Part shown: in pieces, positions 32,843 to 41,519 of the stretch
Position numbering within the stretch: the stretch's first letter is position 1
Layout: every line of letters starts with the position of its first letter
DNA from: Methanobacteriota archaeon
GTDB lineage: Archaea; Thermoplasmatota; Poseidoniia; Poseidoniales; Poseidoniaceae
Reading direction: 5' to 3'
Length of the DNA stretch: 41,519 nucleotides
Assembly (NCBI GenBank): GCA_002722695.1
Contig: PBMS01000030.1
Coordinates: 1 to 41,519 of the forward strand
Program-made: the position numbers and the translations under genes
The notes under the pieces: model-generated
Databases searched by the model: none
Seen by the model: the letters and a program-made list of their open reading frames with translations, nothing else
What the model was told of the DNA's origin: nothing

Positions 32843-35800
32843 ATGCCAACATCATCATCCCGCAGCACCGTCCACCGTGCTGTGGCGTTTGGCATGATAT
32901 GGCTCATGTTGAGCGTCGTGCTCACGCCCCTCATGGAACGGGATACGCTGGCCGACACAACGGTGATTCGCACCACCGGCGATGCGTGGAACGAGACCCA
33001 GCAGCCTTGGGCTCAATACGCTCGTACCCCAACCCACAATCAAACGGTTCCGGACCACGGTCCAGACGGTGGGCCGGGTGACGGGAACGTGGCAGATGTA
33101 GCCGAACTTGCCACCCTTCACACGCCCGTTGTGAACTGGCAGGTGTTCAGCGACCAGACCGAAAGCGATGCTTACGGCTCGGTCATCGGGGATTTCTCGC
33201 AAAGCGTTTCTGCCAGTGAATCGGCCGTTGAGCGATGCGGTGCCGGGACGTTGTTTCCCGTGGTGATCTCCAGCGAGTTCATCGATGGCAACCGTCAAAG
33301 TCACCTCAACATCATCACGGGCAACGATGCTAAGATAGCATGGAAAGCCAGTCTCGGCGCAACCGAGGCCGTTCGATCCACGCCGATGATCCACGATCTA
33401 GACCACGACGGTTTTCTGGAAATCATCGTGGTCTACGACACCGACGGAGCGTTCAACATCGATGTGTGGTCCCCCCGGTTGACCTGCACGGAATCCAACT
33501 GGCAAACCTCGGGCCACAGCAATGAACTGGTGTGGTCGTACACCGACGCAGATGTGCGCATCGGTTCACCCTCTCCGCATTTCGCAACCGCCAACAGCGA
33601 CCACAAGGCCGTCACTCAACCCCTGCTGGCCGACCTTGAACTGGACGGCACCCCCGAACTGGTGGTGGCTCTCGTGGACGACCCCACCAACAATCCGCTG
33701 GTGAAAGTGAACGCTTACGAATTGACCAACACCCAACCAACCGAAGCAACGTGGAGCGTCTCACTTGACCGAGGAACGCACCCCTCTGACCCGGTTTGGG
33801 CTCAACTCGACAGCAGCACCACATCGGTGGTGCTGACCACCATTGACGGCGATTCGGGCAACATGTGGATTTGGAAAATCGACGGCTCCAGCGGCTCGCT
33901 GGATTGGGAGCGTGTCGCCGTGCAAGGAACGGACACCGACTCGGACTCTCCGCGATTGAGGCTCCCCGGCCCGGTCATTGTCCAACTGGACCAAGACAGC
34001 GCACCCGAAATGATTGTGACGGTCCCCACCGACGCCAACGGACGGACACCAGGAAACGGCGCGCGCTTCATCGGGATGGAGTTGACGGCAACGACCGAGG
34101 TCTTCAATTTCCGAGCTCAAAACGGTTATGCAGACGCCCATCCCATCGCCCTCGACACCGATGATGACGGGATCGATGACCGCCTGTGTTGGGTGACGTG
34201 GTATTCCGAATCTGCCCTCAATTTCAATCGCAAAGGGATGCTGGGTTGCACCGACATCTCCGACGAAACCCCCGTGACCGAATGGACAAGGGACCTTCAG
34301 CGCGGGGCGGGCAACGACAACGACGAAATCGCCGCTTCACCACCCTTTTGGTTGGACATCGATGGCGAAGGTGCACCAGAGGTCTTGGTTGGATTCGGCC
34401 GAAGGTTCTGGGCGTTTGACGGAGACACTGGAGCCTCTGCGGACATCAACAGCGCCTGGTCAACCCCGCTGAGCATGCCCCATCGTGTGTGGACGGCGCC
34501 CGCAGTGGCCGATGTTGACGGTGATGGAAACGTGGACGTGTTGTTTGGTGATACACTCGTGTCGAATCAAGGACCGGATTTGACGCCGGCGCTGGACAAC
34601 CGTGGCCTTTCGTTCAATCCCGCCCAAGCCGATCCTGGGACCACCGTCACCGTCACCGGCCAATTTGCCAACGTCGGCACCGGTGAGGCCGATGAAGACA
34701 TCGACGCCTCCATCCTGATGAACGGGGTCGAGTTGACCCGCCAACGCTTCGTGATCAGCGAACCCGTGGCACCCTCAGGTGAAGGAGGGCCAATGACGTT
34801 CTCAGCAGAGTTCGTGGCACAGCTCGGTGTTCATCAATTTCAGTTGGTCTTGGACGTGAACGACAACATCACCGAACAGCGCGAAGACAACAACCGTGCT
34901 GAAACCACCCTCACAGTGGTGGAACCTTACCTCGCTGACCTCACGGGGCCGCTTGAAACTCCGCGTATATCCCCCGGCACGTCGCAGCAGGTGGAGGTCG
35001 ATCTCGTGGCCACGGGTTCCAGAACAGCCTCATGGACCCTCAACTACACCACCGACCAACTCCCCGATGGATGGACGTTTTCTCCCGCCAACGGCGAGTC
35101 GTTGGCCCGAGAATTGGTGCCTGATGCGATGCAGAGCATCACGTTTGATGCCAGCATCCCATCCACTGCCCTTGGGGATGAGTCCGGCATCGTCTCGCTC
35201 ATCCTTGCGCTTGACGACGATCCGAGCGTGAACACCACGCTGGATCTTCAAATCGATGTCTTTCGCACACGCGGGCTCGATCTGGCCGGTTCAACGGGCA
35301 TGAACGAATCCAACGGACATGGACGTCCCGGCAACACAGCCAAGGCATGGTTCATGGTGGAGAATCTCGGTAACGCACCCGAAACCACCACATCCATCAC
35401 GTGGACAGCTCCGTCGTGGGGCGGCTCACCGTCCATCCACGATGCATCGGGGCAACAATTGTTCAGCATCTCGTTGCAGCCGGGCGAAACCAAAATTTTG
35501 TTTGCGCACTTACCTACGCCACCCTCGGTGAGTTACGGCTCCTCAACACACTCCACTCTCACCCTATGCATGGGGAGCGGTGAGGATGCCCTGTGTGAAT
35601 CAATGCCGTTCAGTTTCACCGCCGAAAAGGTCGTCGCGACACCCAACCATCACCGAACGTTGCCGGACACCACACTGACATGGACGTTGGAAGGAACGTT
35701 GCCCGCTTCGGGCGTGCTCCAATGGAGCATGGCATCGATGAACATGCATCAACCCAATTGGGCATGGAGCACCACCGGAGACCTGATTCAAAACGGAAGT

Positions 35801-38605
35801 CTGCTGGAAGCGCAAGGGACACCAAGCGATGTCTTTTCGGGGAACGTCGTTCTTCAATTGCCCACCGACGCCGTCCCAAAACGTCATTTGTTCGTTGCCA
35901 ACGATGCAAACGACCTTGATTCCACGTTCAACATCAGCCTGCAAGTTCTCCAAGTCTATCGAGCGAATCTGTCCTTGATTGAGCCAACACCTGAAGACCC
36001 CGGCGCACCCATTTCCCTCAACGTCAGTCAGCCCCATCGGTTCCTTTTGTTCCTCTCCAATCCGGGAAACGGTGAAGACACGTTCGAACTCAGTGCGGAG
36101 GTCACCTCCACCCTATCTGGAACAACACCCGAGGTGGATTTCACGTATTTTGACCCGCAAAAAACACTCGGGGCGCTCGCCACCAGCATCGGGACGGTGG
36201 ACCTCTTCCTCTCCTCCGAAATACCGGCCTTGGAACCGTTTGACATCACGTTCACGTGGACATCGTTGAACGGCGACGGTGTCGCAAGCAGCATCGTCGT
36301 TCCCGTACAGGCCGCACAAAGCCATGAATGGTCGGTTGTGCCTATTGGTTCGTTCCAACAAACGGCTGGACCCGGCGAGATTGTGAGCTATTTGTTCAAC
36401 GTTACCAACGACGGCAACGCACCCGACGATCTTGAATTATCACCGATGCTCTCAGTGAACGCAGTTGGGGAGGACACCACGATGTGGACGGCGGTCGCCG
36501 TTGCAACCGATGAAGTCGGCGTCAACCAAACAGCCCTTCTGAACGTTTCCATTTCGGTGCCCGAACACGCTTGGGCCGGCTCGTCGGTGAACATTCAGCT
36601 CGATCATGTAGCAAACAGCTACACCATCGGGGCAACCGCACTTGAGTTGACGGTTCAGGCCGTCTCTGGGTGGAGATTGAACCTCACCAACGCCGACCTT
36701 GAAGTTGAACCTGGCGGAGAGAATCTCACCTTCCAGTTGATTCACACCGGCAACGCCTACGAACGCCCTTACTTCGCTAAGGCCGGGGCGGGCTGGAACA
36801 TCACGCTGCCCGATGATGCATCCGATGTGGCACCCTATGCAACCACAACCTTCGACGTGCACGTCCAGCCACCTGACGATGCGTTAGCAGGTGAGGTTGG
36901 GGTACTGAGAATACGAATTACGGGCAACGATACGAGCGGCATGATCGTAGAAGAAATCCCTGTCCGAGTCGGTGCTGCACCGCAAATCGATGTTGACCAT
37001 CGAGGATCCTGGGCCGTCAATGAAAACGGTGGTTTCCCGACCGTGTGGGTTGAGAACCAAGGCAACGACGTTGCGTTTCTTACCTTGGACATCGACGGAC
37101 TGCCGGAAGGGTGGTCGGTCGCTCAAGGCACGCAACTCATCCTCGCGCCAGGTGAATTCGCCGGGTTGCCGTTGAATCTCACACCGTCCAGCGACTGGAA
37201 CGAGCAGCGGTTCCTCGTCACCATCAACGTTCACCACCCGCTGCTTGGAACACTGCCGCACACCGTGGAGGTTGAGCACGGTCTGGTCACCTTCACACAA
37301 ACACCCGTCATCGATGCGTTTATTGGAACCAACCAAGCACTCGGGTACGTTGTTTCAACCGTCGATTCGGTTGAGTTCAACGGACCGCTTGACGTCGTCA
37401 AACGACCGACGGAGGTTCAGTTTGTTCAGCCCGGAACAACCGGGGAGTACGTCCTGGGCTTTTCACTTGCCAACCAATCGGGCAACCTCTCAACCTACAT
37501 CATCGCCCGAAACTACCCGGATGCAAGCATTGAGTGCGATCTGATCAACAGCGCGTTTGACGACCTCGGGCGCTCGACACTGCCTCCCACCGTAGCCACC
37601 TGCCTTCTCACCGCCTCAGAAGACGAGGACCTCCGAGCGGTGTTGACCATGGTCACCACTTCCGGGGAGCGTATTGACCTTGACGAGGATGTCACAGTGG
37701 TTCGTGCCGGGGGCCAAACCACACTCAACATCAGCGTGAAAGACTGGACACCGGGGCCGGGTATGTTCGATGTTCAGTTGAAGGGGCACGACCAATACGG
37801 CCGTGAGCTTGAATTCCAATCCAAATCCGTCGTGGCCAGGGCGACCGGCTGGAACGTCGGCATCCATTCCATTGACGCCAGCGGGGACATCGAGGTTGGT
37901 ATCAAGCGCAGCGGCTACGACATCCTTGCGGACGCTGTGTGCGAATTGACCGTGGAGGCCGAAAGCGGTTGGAAAACCACGCTCATTGTCGACATCACCT
38001 ATCCCGAACTGTTGGCGAGACCGATCGGTATTGACAATCCTGGCGACCTTACGAAAGATGAGAGAATCACCGCTACGATTGCATGCAGCGTTCCGTTTGA
38101 CATTGACGACACACCGGAGGACGACCAGATGAGTGACTATTACGAAACCGAGAGTCTACTGGCCGTGTCCTCCAACGAGGTTGGGTGGATTGTTGGGGTA
38201 GCAGCCCTGGTGCTGACCATTGCATGGCTCGTCGGCTTCGTCAAAGCACCTCAGAAAACATCCTCAACCGTTGCTCGAGGAGTTCACAAAGAGAAAGAAC
38301 AGGCGACGGCAACGGAGGAAAAGGAAGACGATGGAGTCGCTGTTGAGGAAGACGATTTCAATCTTCACATTGAGCATGTTGAAGAGCCGTCTGTGGTGGA
38401 GGAACCCTCGGAAGACACCACCGAAGTTGCGGTTGAGGAAACCACCATCGAAGTGATCGAACACATCGAAGCGGATGATCAAACCGAACCCACGGCCAGT
38501 GGACGTCTCGCAAGTCTGCGAGAAGAGATGGGTACCGACGACGCTGTGCAACCTGAAGGCACCATTGAGGACCGCATGAGCAAGTTCTTTGACAACGACC
38601 GCTGA
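32843..38605 (+). CDS. Giant surface protein: FG-GAP-like propeller, CARDB/NEW3-like repeats, C-terminal anchor
   Basis: 1920 residues. A signal-like helix (VAFGMIWLMLSVVLTPL) opens the protein. Residues about 160-570 hold at least six FG-GAP-type repeats with DxDxDG-like calcium loops (LDHDGFLEI, LELDGTPEL, LDQDSAPEM, LDTDDDGID, LDIDGEGAP, VDGDGNVD), suggesting a beta-propeller. A CARDB domain follows (about 582-690), then a string of Ig-like modules each marked by an N-x-GN turn (VENLGNAPET, LSNPGNGEDT, VTNDGNAPDD, LIHTGNAYER, VENQGNDVAF). One TM helix (GWIVGVAALVLTIAWLVGFV, about 1780-1800) leads to a 120-residue acidic cytoplasmic tail. It probably works in adhesion, surface layer or polymer capture. 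The cytoplasmic tail is longer than a plain anchor needs. GGTGA precedes ATG 32843. Confidence 0.88.
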   Translation: MPTSSSRSTVHRAVAFGMIWLMLSVVLTPLMERDTLADTTVIRTTGDAWNETQQPWAQYARTPTHNQTVPDHGPDGGPGDGNVADVAELATLHTPVVNWQVFSDQTESDAYGSVIGDFSQSVSASESAVERCGAGTLFPVVISSEFIDGNRQSHLNIITGNDAKIAWKASLGATEAVRSTPMIHDLDHDGFLEIIVVYDTDGAFNIDVWSPRLTCTESNWQTSGHSNELVWSYTDADVRIGSPSPHFATANSDHKAVTQPLLADLELDGTPELVVALVDDPTNNPLVKVNAYELTNTQPTEATWSVSLDRGTHPSDPVWAQLDSSTTSVVLTTIDGDSGNMWIWKIDGSSGSLDWERVAVQGTDTDSDSPRLRLPGPVIVQLDQDSAPEMIVTVPTDANGRTPGNGARFIGMELTATTEVFNFRAQNGYADAHPIALDTDDDGIDDRLCWVTWYSESALNFNRKGMLGCTDISDETPVTEWTRDLQRGAGNDNDEIAASPPFWLDIDGEGAPEVLVGFGRRFWAFDGDTGASADINSAWSTPLSMPHRVWTAPAVADVDGDGNVDVLFGDTLVSNQGPDLTPALDNRGLSFNPAQADPGTTVTVTGQFANVGTGEADEDIDASILMNGVELTRQRFVISEPVAPSGEGGPMTFSAEFVAQLGVHQFQLVLDVNDNITEQREDNNRAETTLTVVEPYLADLTGPLETPRISPGTSQQVEVDLVATGSRTASWTLNYTTDQLPDGWTFSPANGESLARELVPDAMQSITFDASIPSTALGDESGIVSLILALDDDPSVNTTLDLQIDVFRTRGLDLAGSTGMNESNGHGRPGNTAKAWFMVENLGNAPETTTSITWTAPSWGGSPSIHDASGQQLFSISLQPGETKILFAHLPTPPSVSYGSSTHSTLTLCMGSGEDALCESMPFSFTAEKVVATPNHHRTLPDTTLTWTLEGTLPASGVLQWSMASMNMHQPNWAWSTTGDLIQNGSLLEAQGTPSDVFSGNVVLQLPTDAVPKRHLFVANDANDLDSTFNISLQVLQVYRANLSLIEPTPEDPGAPISLNVSQPHRFLLFLSNPGNGEDTFELSAEVTSTLSGTTPEVDFTYFDPQKTLGALATSIGTVDLFLSSEIPALEPFDITFTWTSLNGDGVASSIVVPVQAAQSHEWSVVPIGSFQQTAGPGEIVSYLFNVTNDGNAPDDLELSPMLSVNAVGEDTTMWTAVAVATDEVGVNQTALLNVSISVPEHAWAGSSVNIQLDHVANSYTIGATALELTVQAVSGWRLNLTNADLEVEPGGENLTFQLIHTGNAYERPYFAKAGAGWNITLPDDASDVAPYATTTFDVHVQPPDDALAGEVGVLRIRITGNDTSGMIVEEIPVRVGAAPQIDVDHRGSWAVNENGGFPTVWVENQGNDVAFLTLDIDGLPEGWSVAQGTQLILAPGEFAGLPLNLTPSSDWNEQRFLVTINVHHPLLGTLPHTVEVEHGLVTFTQTPVIDAFIGTNQALGYVVSTVDSVEFNGPLDVVKRPTEVQFVQPGTTGEYVLGFSLANQSGNLSTYIIARNYPDASIECDLINSAFDDLGRSTLPPTVATCLLTASEDEDLRAVLTMVTTSGERIDLDEDVTVVRAGGQTTLNISVKDWTPGPGMFDVQLKGHDQYGRELEFQSKSVVARATGWNVGIHSIDASGDIEVGIKRSGYDILADAVCELTVEAESGWKTTLIVDITYPELLARPIGIDNPGDLTKDERITATIACSVPFDIDDTPEDDQMSDYYETESLLAVSSNEVGWIVGVAALVLTIAWLVGFVKAPQKTSSTVARGVHKEKEQATATEEKEDDGVAVEEDDFNLHIEHVEEPSVVEEPSEDTTEVAVEETTIEVIEHIEADDQTEPTASGRLASLREEMGTDDAVQPEGTIEDRMSKFFDNDR

Positions 38606-38643
38606 ATGCAAGTCCTTATTTTGCCTCAAGGGTGGCCGGTCCC

Positions 38644-39330
38644 ATGGACGACCTCACGGTGGCCTCCACAACGGCGTTCCACACGCTCGACGCATTCAAC
38701 GGCGATCGTGCTGCGAGCATCGTCCGAGCCGTTGAAGCAGCGATGGAAGGCGACCATGAACCGTGGGCGCTGCTCGTGAATGAACAAACGGAGCTCGAAG
38801 CCCGGCTGAAGAGTCAGGGCATTGACAACCCCAGCGCCTACAGCACCATCCAGTGGGACCCGGCCATGCTGTTGTTCACCGCATGCGTCGAATTGACCAA
38901 CGACGGGCGACCTTTGCAACTCGGTGAAACGCTCACTCGAGAACGCTTTGGCCGATTTCCACACGGCGACGGGTCGGCTCTCAACTATCTCCTTGAATAC
39001 ATTCGACCAAATCGTAGCATCACGGACAACGACGGTCAAGACGTTTACGACACCATCGTTGACTCCTTGGAGCATCTCGCACGTGGCTGCGAAGAGCAAC
39101 ATCGAGGACACCGTCGTTTTGAGGACGGATTTGGTGGCATGCAGATTCACGGATTCTTGAGCGCTGGTGCGGTCAAAGAACTACGAAAAAACCTCGCCAG
39201 TCGAGCATGGACAGCGGCGTACGACGAACCCCTTGACGGTGGTGTAGCGGACGTCGCCAAGCACTTCACGACGCTGCTGAAGGCAGCGGAGCGTCGCCGC
39301 GTCGGCATCGCCCTGAGAACGCATCGCTGA
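38644..39330 (+). CDS. Unknown soluble protein
   Basis: 228 residues beginning MDDLTVASTTAFHTLDAF. Predicted mostly helical, with regions ALLVNEQTELEARLKS, YDTIVDSLEHLARGCEEQH and AVKELRKNLASRAW. No TM segment, signal or known motif is seen. It follows the giant surface protein after 38 bp on the same strand, so it may be co-transcribed with it. ATG 38644 is chosen over the GTG at 38632, since AAGGGTGG sits 6-13 bases upstream. Its stop lies one base before the purC stop. Not recognised. Confidence 0.72.
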   Translation: MDDLTVASTTAFHTLDAFNGDRAASIVRAVEAAMEGDHEPWALLVNEQTELEARLKSQGIDNPSAYSTIQWDPAMLLFTACVELTNDGRPLQLGETLTRERFGRFPHGDGSALNYLLEYIRPNRSITDNDGQDVYDTIVDSLEHLARGCEEQHRGHRRFEDGFGGMQIHGFLSAGAVKELRKNLASRAWTAAYDEPLDGGVADVAKHFTTLLKAAERRRVGIALRTHR

Positions 39331-39331
39331 T

Positions 39332-40237
39332 TCAGAATTCTTGAGACGTTAAGCGCTCGTACATCGATGCGTAGAGTGCCGCTGTTTCGTCGATCACGGA
39401 CTGGGGGAGTGCAGGTATGGGTGGCTCATCGGTGCCGCCGTCCCGAGCCGTTTGGAGAGCCGCTTGATGGCCGGTGTCAATGTAGTGCGACCGAACAAAC
39501 TCCTTTGACAGCTCGATGCATTCTCCGTTGGCGTAGGCTTCTGCGTCCCACCAGCGATCCTCATCAAGTGTTCCAAACGTGTCCACAAGCACCACCTCTC
39601 GGTTGGCGCCCAAGGCAAACTCTTTCTTTCCGTCGACGTGAATCAACCCGTTTTTCGAAGCTTCTCGTTCGATGATTTCATCCACCGCAAGAGCGGCGGT
39701 CACGATGCTGTCCAACTCCTCCTCCGTGATGTTTGATATTTCAAGCGCCTCTGCTCGTCCGATGTTGCGATCAAAGGTCTCAAACTTCGTTGTCACTTCA
39801 ACGAAGGGCTTGGGAAGTTTGACACCGTATTCGCAGTCGCTTGCGACACCGAGTTCCTCTGCCGTCAATTCACCACGCTGGAATCGTCGCCAGGCAGAGC
39901 CTGACAGATAGTGGCGAACGATGACCTCCAGAGGCACGAACACCCACTCCATGTCTCGAGGAATGGCTCCGGGTTCCTTGATGACTTTCACCTTCCGAAC
40001 GAGGCACCGGTCTGCTGCGTTCACTTCGATAAGATGTGTTTTGCAAATCCCAGCCTCCTCGATGAGTTTGAACCAATGAGCGGTCGTTCGGTTCAGTGAT
40101 TCACCTTTTCGGGGAATCAGAGACGGAATGATTTGATCGAACACAGAAATTTGATTGGTGAATCGGAATTCATAGACTTCATCGTCATCGGTCGACCAAA
40201 CTTGCTTCACTTTGCCTTGATAGAGCATTTCTCCCAT
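39332..40237 (-). CDS. purC: SAICAR synthetase (phosphoribosylaminoimidazole-succinocarboxamide synthase)
   Basis: 301 residues. The start MGEMLYQGKVKQVWSTDD corresponds to the nucleotide-binding loop, followed by FDQIIPSLIPRKGESLNRTT, PLEVIVRHYLSGSAWRR and VLVDTFGTLDEDRWW, the last replacing the more usual D-E-x-x-T-P-D-S-S-R. The enzyme joins aspartate to CAIR with ATP in purine synthesis. ATG 40237 is chosen; a TTG at 40246 would add three residues. It is 56 bp downstream of aIF6 on the same strand and likely co-transcribed. No other pur gene is near. Confidence 0.95.
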   Translation of the reverse strand: MGEMLYQGKVKQVWSTDDDEVYEFRFTNQISVFDQIIPSLIPRKGESLNRTTAHWFKLIEEAGICKTHLIEVNAADRCLVRKVKVIKEPGAIPRDMEWVFVPLEVIVRHYLSGSAWRRFQRGELTAEELGVASDCEYGVKLPKPFVEVTTKFETFDRNIGRAEALEISNITEEELDSIVTAALAVDEIIEREASKNGLIHVDGKKEFALGANREVVLVDTFGTLDEDRWWDAEAYANGECIELSKEFVRSHYIDTGHQAALQTARDGGTDEPPIPALPQSVIDETAALYASMYERLTSQEF

Positions 40238-40293
40238 GCCATCCAACCGCTGAAATCAGCCTTTGAACATTTCATACGACCGCGATGAAGCCG

Positions 40294-40956
40294 TCACAGG
40301 AAACCCAACGCATCTTCGATGCGATTGAGCTCGGGCCCCGTGGTCTGCGTACCGCTGATGGCGCCCGTGTTGGAAGCACAAACACCTGCGCCGACGTACG
40401 GAGAACCAAAGGACACGGTCCCCACCATTGGTTTGACTCCGAGGACTTCCTCAATCAACAAGGCCTCGTCCGGCGTGACGTCAGGATGCAACAGGACACC
40501 GTTGTCGTTGGCAACGGCTAAACTGCCCACCACATCGTGGCCGGCCACCGTCGTTGCTGCGACGTCCACACCGAGCACTTCTGCCAGAATTTCCAACCCT
40601 TCTTGAGGAATGCTTGGGGACGCAATGGCGCCTTGTTCATTGACCACCAGAAGGTTTCCAGCCGTGTTGACACCGCCTTCCATGACCACCACGTCGCCGT
40701 ACGCAGTAAGTTGGTCGATGTCACCCTCCGTTGCGATGTCGGCGACGGCGATGCCTCGACGGTTACCGCAAACCAGGGCACCAACCAAACTTGAACCACC
40801 CACCGTCATTGGATGGAGTTCGAGGTCGAGGCAGGTTTCGAAGGCCTCCACGGTTGGTGCAGGCAGTTCTGGAGGATGGAAGAGCACGTTGCCGACGCTG
40901 GCCAGATGTATGCCCACTTGGTCGCTGCCAAAAATGTCAACGGTGTCAATCGGCAT
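40294..40956 (-). CDS. eif6: Translation initiation factor aIF6
   Basis: 220 residues built from the five-fold repeated alpha/beta subunits of the IF6 propeller; repeats are seen as VGGSSLVGALVCGNRRGIAV, NLLVVNEQGAIASP, VVGSLAVANDNGVLLHP and VGAGVCASNTGAISG. aIF6 binds the large subunit and blocks premature joining to the small subunit. ATG 40956 opens MPIDTVDIFGSDQVGIH. The gene is the first downstream of the rRNA terminator on the same strand, placing a ribosome-assembly factor right behind 23S-5S rRNA. Confidence 0.95.
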   Translation of the reverse strand: MPIDTVDIFGSDQVGIHLASVGNVLFHPPELPAPTVEAFETCLDLELHPMTVGGSSLVGALVCGNRRGIAVADIATEGDIDQLTAYGDVVVMEGGVNTAGNLLVVNEQGAIASPSIPQEGLEILAEVLGVDVAATTVAGHDVVGSLAVANDNGVLLHPDVTPDEALLIEEVLGVKPMVGTVSFGSPYVGAGVCASNTGAISGTQTTGPELNRIEDALGFL

Positions 40957-40983
40957 GTGCTCATCACAACCTCGGCTCTGGAG

Positions 40984-41018
40984 TTCTAAAACGTGGTGCT
41001 GGGGGTTCTTCTAAAACG
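40984..41018 (-). repeat. Direct repeat of CGTTTTAGAA upstream of aIF6
   Basis: On the minus strand CGTTTTAGAA occurs at 41018-41009 and again at 40993-40984, 25 bp apart. The nearer copy is 28-37 bp upstream of the aIF6 ATG, the right place for a TATA-like element of a leaderless or short-leader transcript. The farther copy merges with the T-rich tail of the rRNA terminator. Confidence 0.4.
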
Positions 41019-41019
41019 C

Positions 41020-41053
41020 AAAAAAGGCCGGCCTCCGTTGGAGGTCCGGCCTT
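41020..41053 (-). terminator. Intrinsic-type terminator of the 23S-5S rRNA unit
   Basis: On the minus strand a strong hairpin forms: AAGGCCGG pairs with CCGGCCTT and CCTCC with GGAGG around a short loop with one bulged base. It is followed at once by TTTTTT and then GCGTTTTAG. It lies about 40 bp after the 5S 3' end and 64 bp before aIF6. Confidence 0.8.
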
Positions 41054-41092
41054 AAGCGCCCTTGCGGGTCGAGGATCCGAGGTGAAAAGAGA

Positions 41093-41214
41093 GGGGCACA
41101 GTGACTTCCTTTCCCGTGGACTCTCGTACCACAGTAATGGGAGAGACGCAGAAGGGCTTGACTTCTGGGTTCGGAATGGGACCAGGTAAACACCTTCGCT
41201 GTGACCGTGCACCC
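41093..41214 (-). rRNA. rrf: 5S ribosomal RNA
   Basis: About 122 nt. The minus strand contains the conserved loop segment TCCCATTCCGAACCC followed by AGAAGTCAAGCCC, and the later GTGGTACGAGAGTCCACGGGA. The 5' GCACGG pairs with the 3' CTGTGC to form helix I, with further G-C pairs outside one mismatch. Ends are set by helix I and may shift by one or two bases. Confidence 0.92.
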
Positions 41215-41321
41215 ATCTCTTCTCGAATCGGATAGGTTGCGACGGAGCGTCGCAAATGAATTGGCATGAACTTTTAGACGAAGGGCACTCATGGTGCGGA
41301 TACGATACTACACGAAAAAAG
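41215..41321 (-). other. 23S-5S intergenic spacer with processing-type hairpin
   Basis: About 107 bp with no coding sequence or tRNA. TTGCGACG ... CGTCGCAA (41237-41255) makes an eight-pair stem with a three-base loop, a candidate processing signal. A T-run (TTTTTT) follows the 23S end on the minus strand. No promoter is evident, so 5S is probably co-transcribed with 23S. Confidence 0.6.
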
Positions 41322-41519
41322 ATGCTCGAACATTAGTGCAGCTGGACTGAATACGTCGCCGAAGCTTCGTACTTACATCCGCTGTCTATCATCTCGTCTT
41401 TTACGAGCGTTCTGAGGTGTCTCGTCTTTGGGGTGGCTTCGAGCTTAGATGCTTTCAGCTCTTATCCTTCAGGGCGTGGCTACCCAGCATTGCCTTGCCA
41501 GACAACTGGTAAACTAGTG
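41322..41519 (-). rRNA. rrl: 23S ribosomal RNA, 3' end only
   Basis: The last about 200 nt of 23S rRNA. The minus strand carries CTGAAAGCATCTAAGCTCGA, continuing GAAGCC, the near-universal segment about 130-150 nt before the 3' end. GCACTAATGTTCGAGCATC sits at the terminus. The rest of the gene lies beyond the window. The 3' end position is estimated. Confidence 0.93.

Noticed and set aside
1-41519. CRISPR array, insertion sequence, integrase or prophage
   Set aside because: No spaced direct repeats, transposase or integrase genes, terminal inverted repeats or phage structural genes were seen; the window reads as stable chromosome.

Overview
The window looks like chromosome from a mesophilic marine euryarchaeon, most likely Marine Group II (Ca. 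Poseidoniales). The archaeal affiliation is seen directly in the RNA polymerase subunit Rpo7, Spt4, ribosomal proteins eS24 and eS31, aIF6, archaeal-type AlaRS and ValRS, archaeal D-aminoacyl-tRNA deacylase and a PolB2/Dpo2-type polymerase. The order-level placement is inference. It rests on the mix of archaeal information genes with bacterial-style accessory genes (RmuC, EVE, ETHE1-like hydrolase, proline dehydrogenase) and a giant CARDB-like surface protein. Coding density is very high: most neighbours abut or overlap by a few bases, and no gene-free stretch exceeds about 300 bp.

Layout. 1-4024 (minus): truncated class I aminotransferase, EVE protein and RND/MMPL exporter. 4188-6680 (plus): valS. 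6683-11386: a DNA-damage-tolerance cluster made of a Y-family polymerase, a RecA-like ATPase, a PolB2 with a broken motif C and a coupled 89-aa helical protein. 11451-12434: D-3-phosphoglycerate dehydrogenase. 12535-16455: unknown membrane protein, ETHE1-like hydrolase, RmuC and Nudix. 16456-20902: alaS and rtcB, divergently arranged around a 14-bp palindrome. 20903-23017: small coiled-coil gene, tRNA-Thr(GGT), a polytopic membrane protein and tRNA-Ser(GGA). 23260-26712: three-gene operon (membrane zinc-ribbon protein, cysteine desulfurase, membrane-anchored subtilase). 26709-31313: methyltransferase, HVO_0476-like zinc finger protein, proline dehydrogenase, DtdA and an unknown protein. 31315-32576 (minus): the rpoE-spt4-rps24e-rps27ae operon behind a long leader. 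32843-38605: 1920-aa surface protein. 38644-39330: unknown protein. 39332-40956 (minus): aIF6 and purC. 41020-41519 (minus): rRNA terminator, 5S rRNA and the 3' end of 23S rRNA.

The genes fall into three themes: translation and RNA maturation (ValRS, AlaRS, DtdA, RtcB, tRNAs, rRNA, aIF6, ribosomal proteins, Rpo7/Spt4), DNA damage tolerance (Dpo4, RecA-like, PolB2, RmuC) and cell envelope (RND exporter, giant surface protein, several membrane proteins). The most interesting region is 6683-11386. Its combination of a Y-family polymerase, a RecA-like ATPase and a catalytically altered B-family polymerase resembles, by gene content, the bacterial ImuA-ImuB-DnaE2 mutasome. Both polymerases end in PCNA-binding-like motifs.
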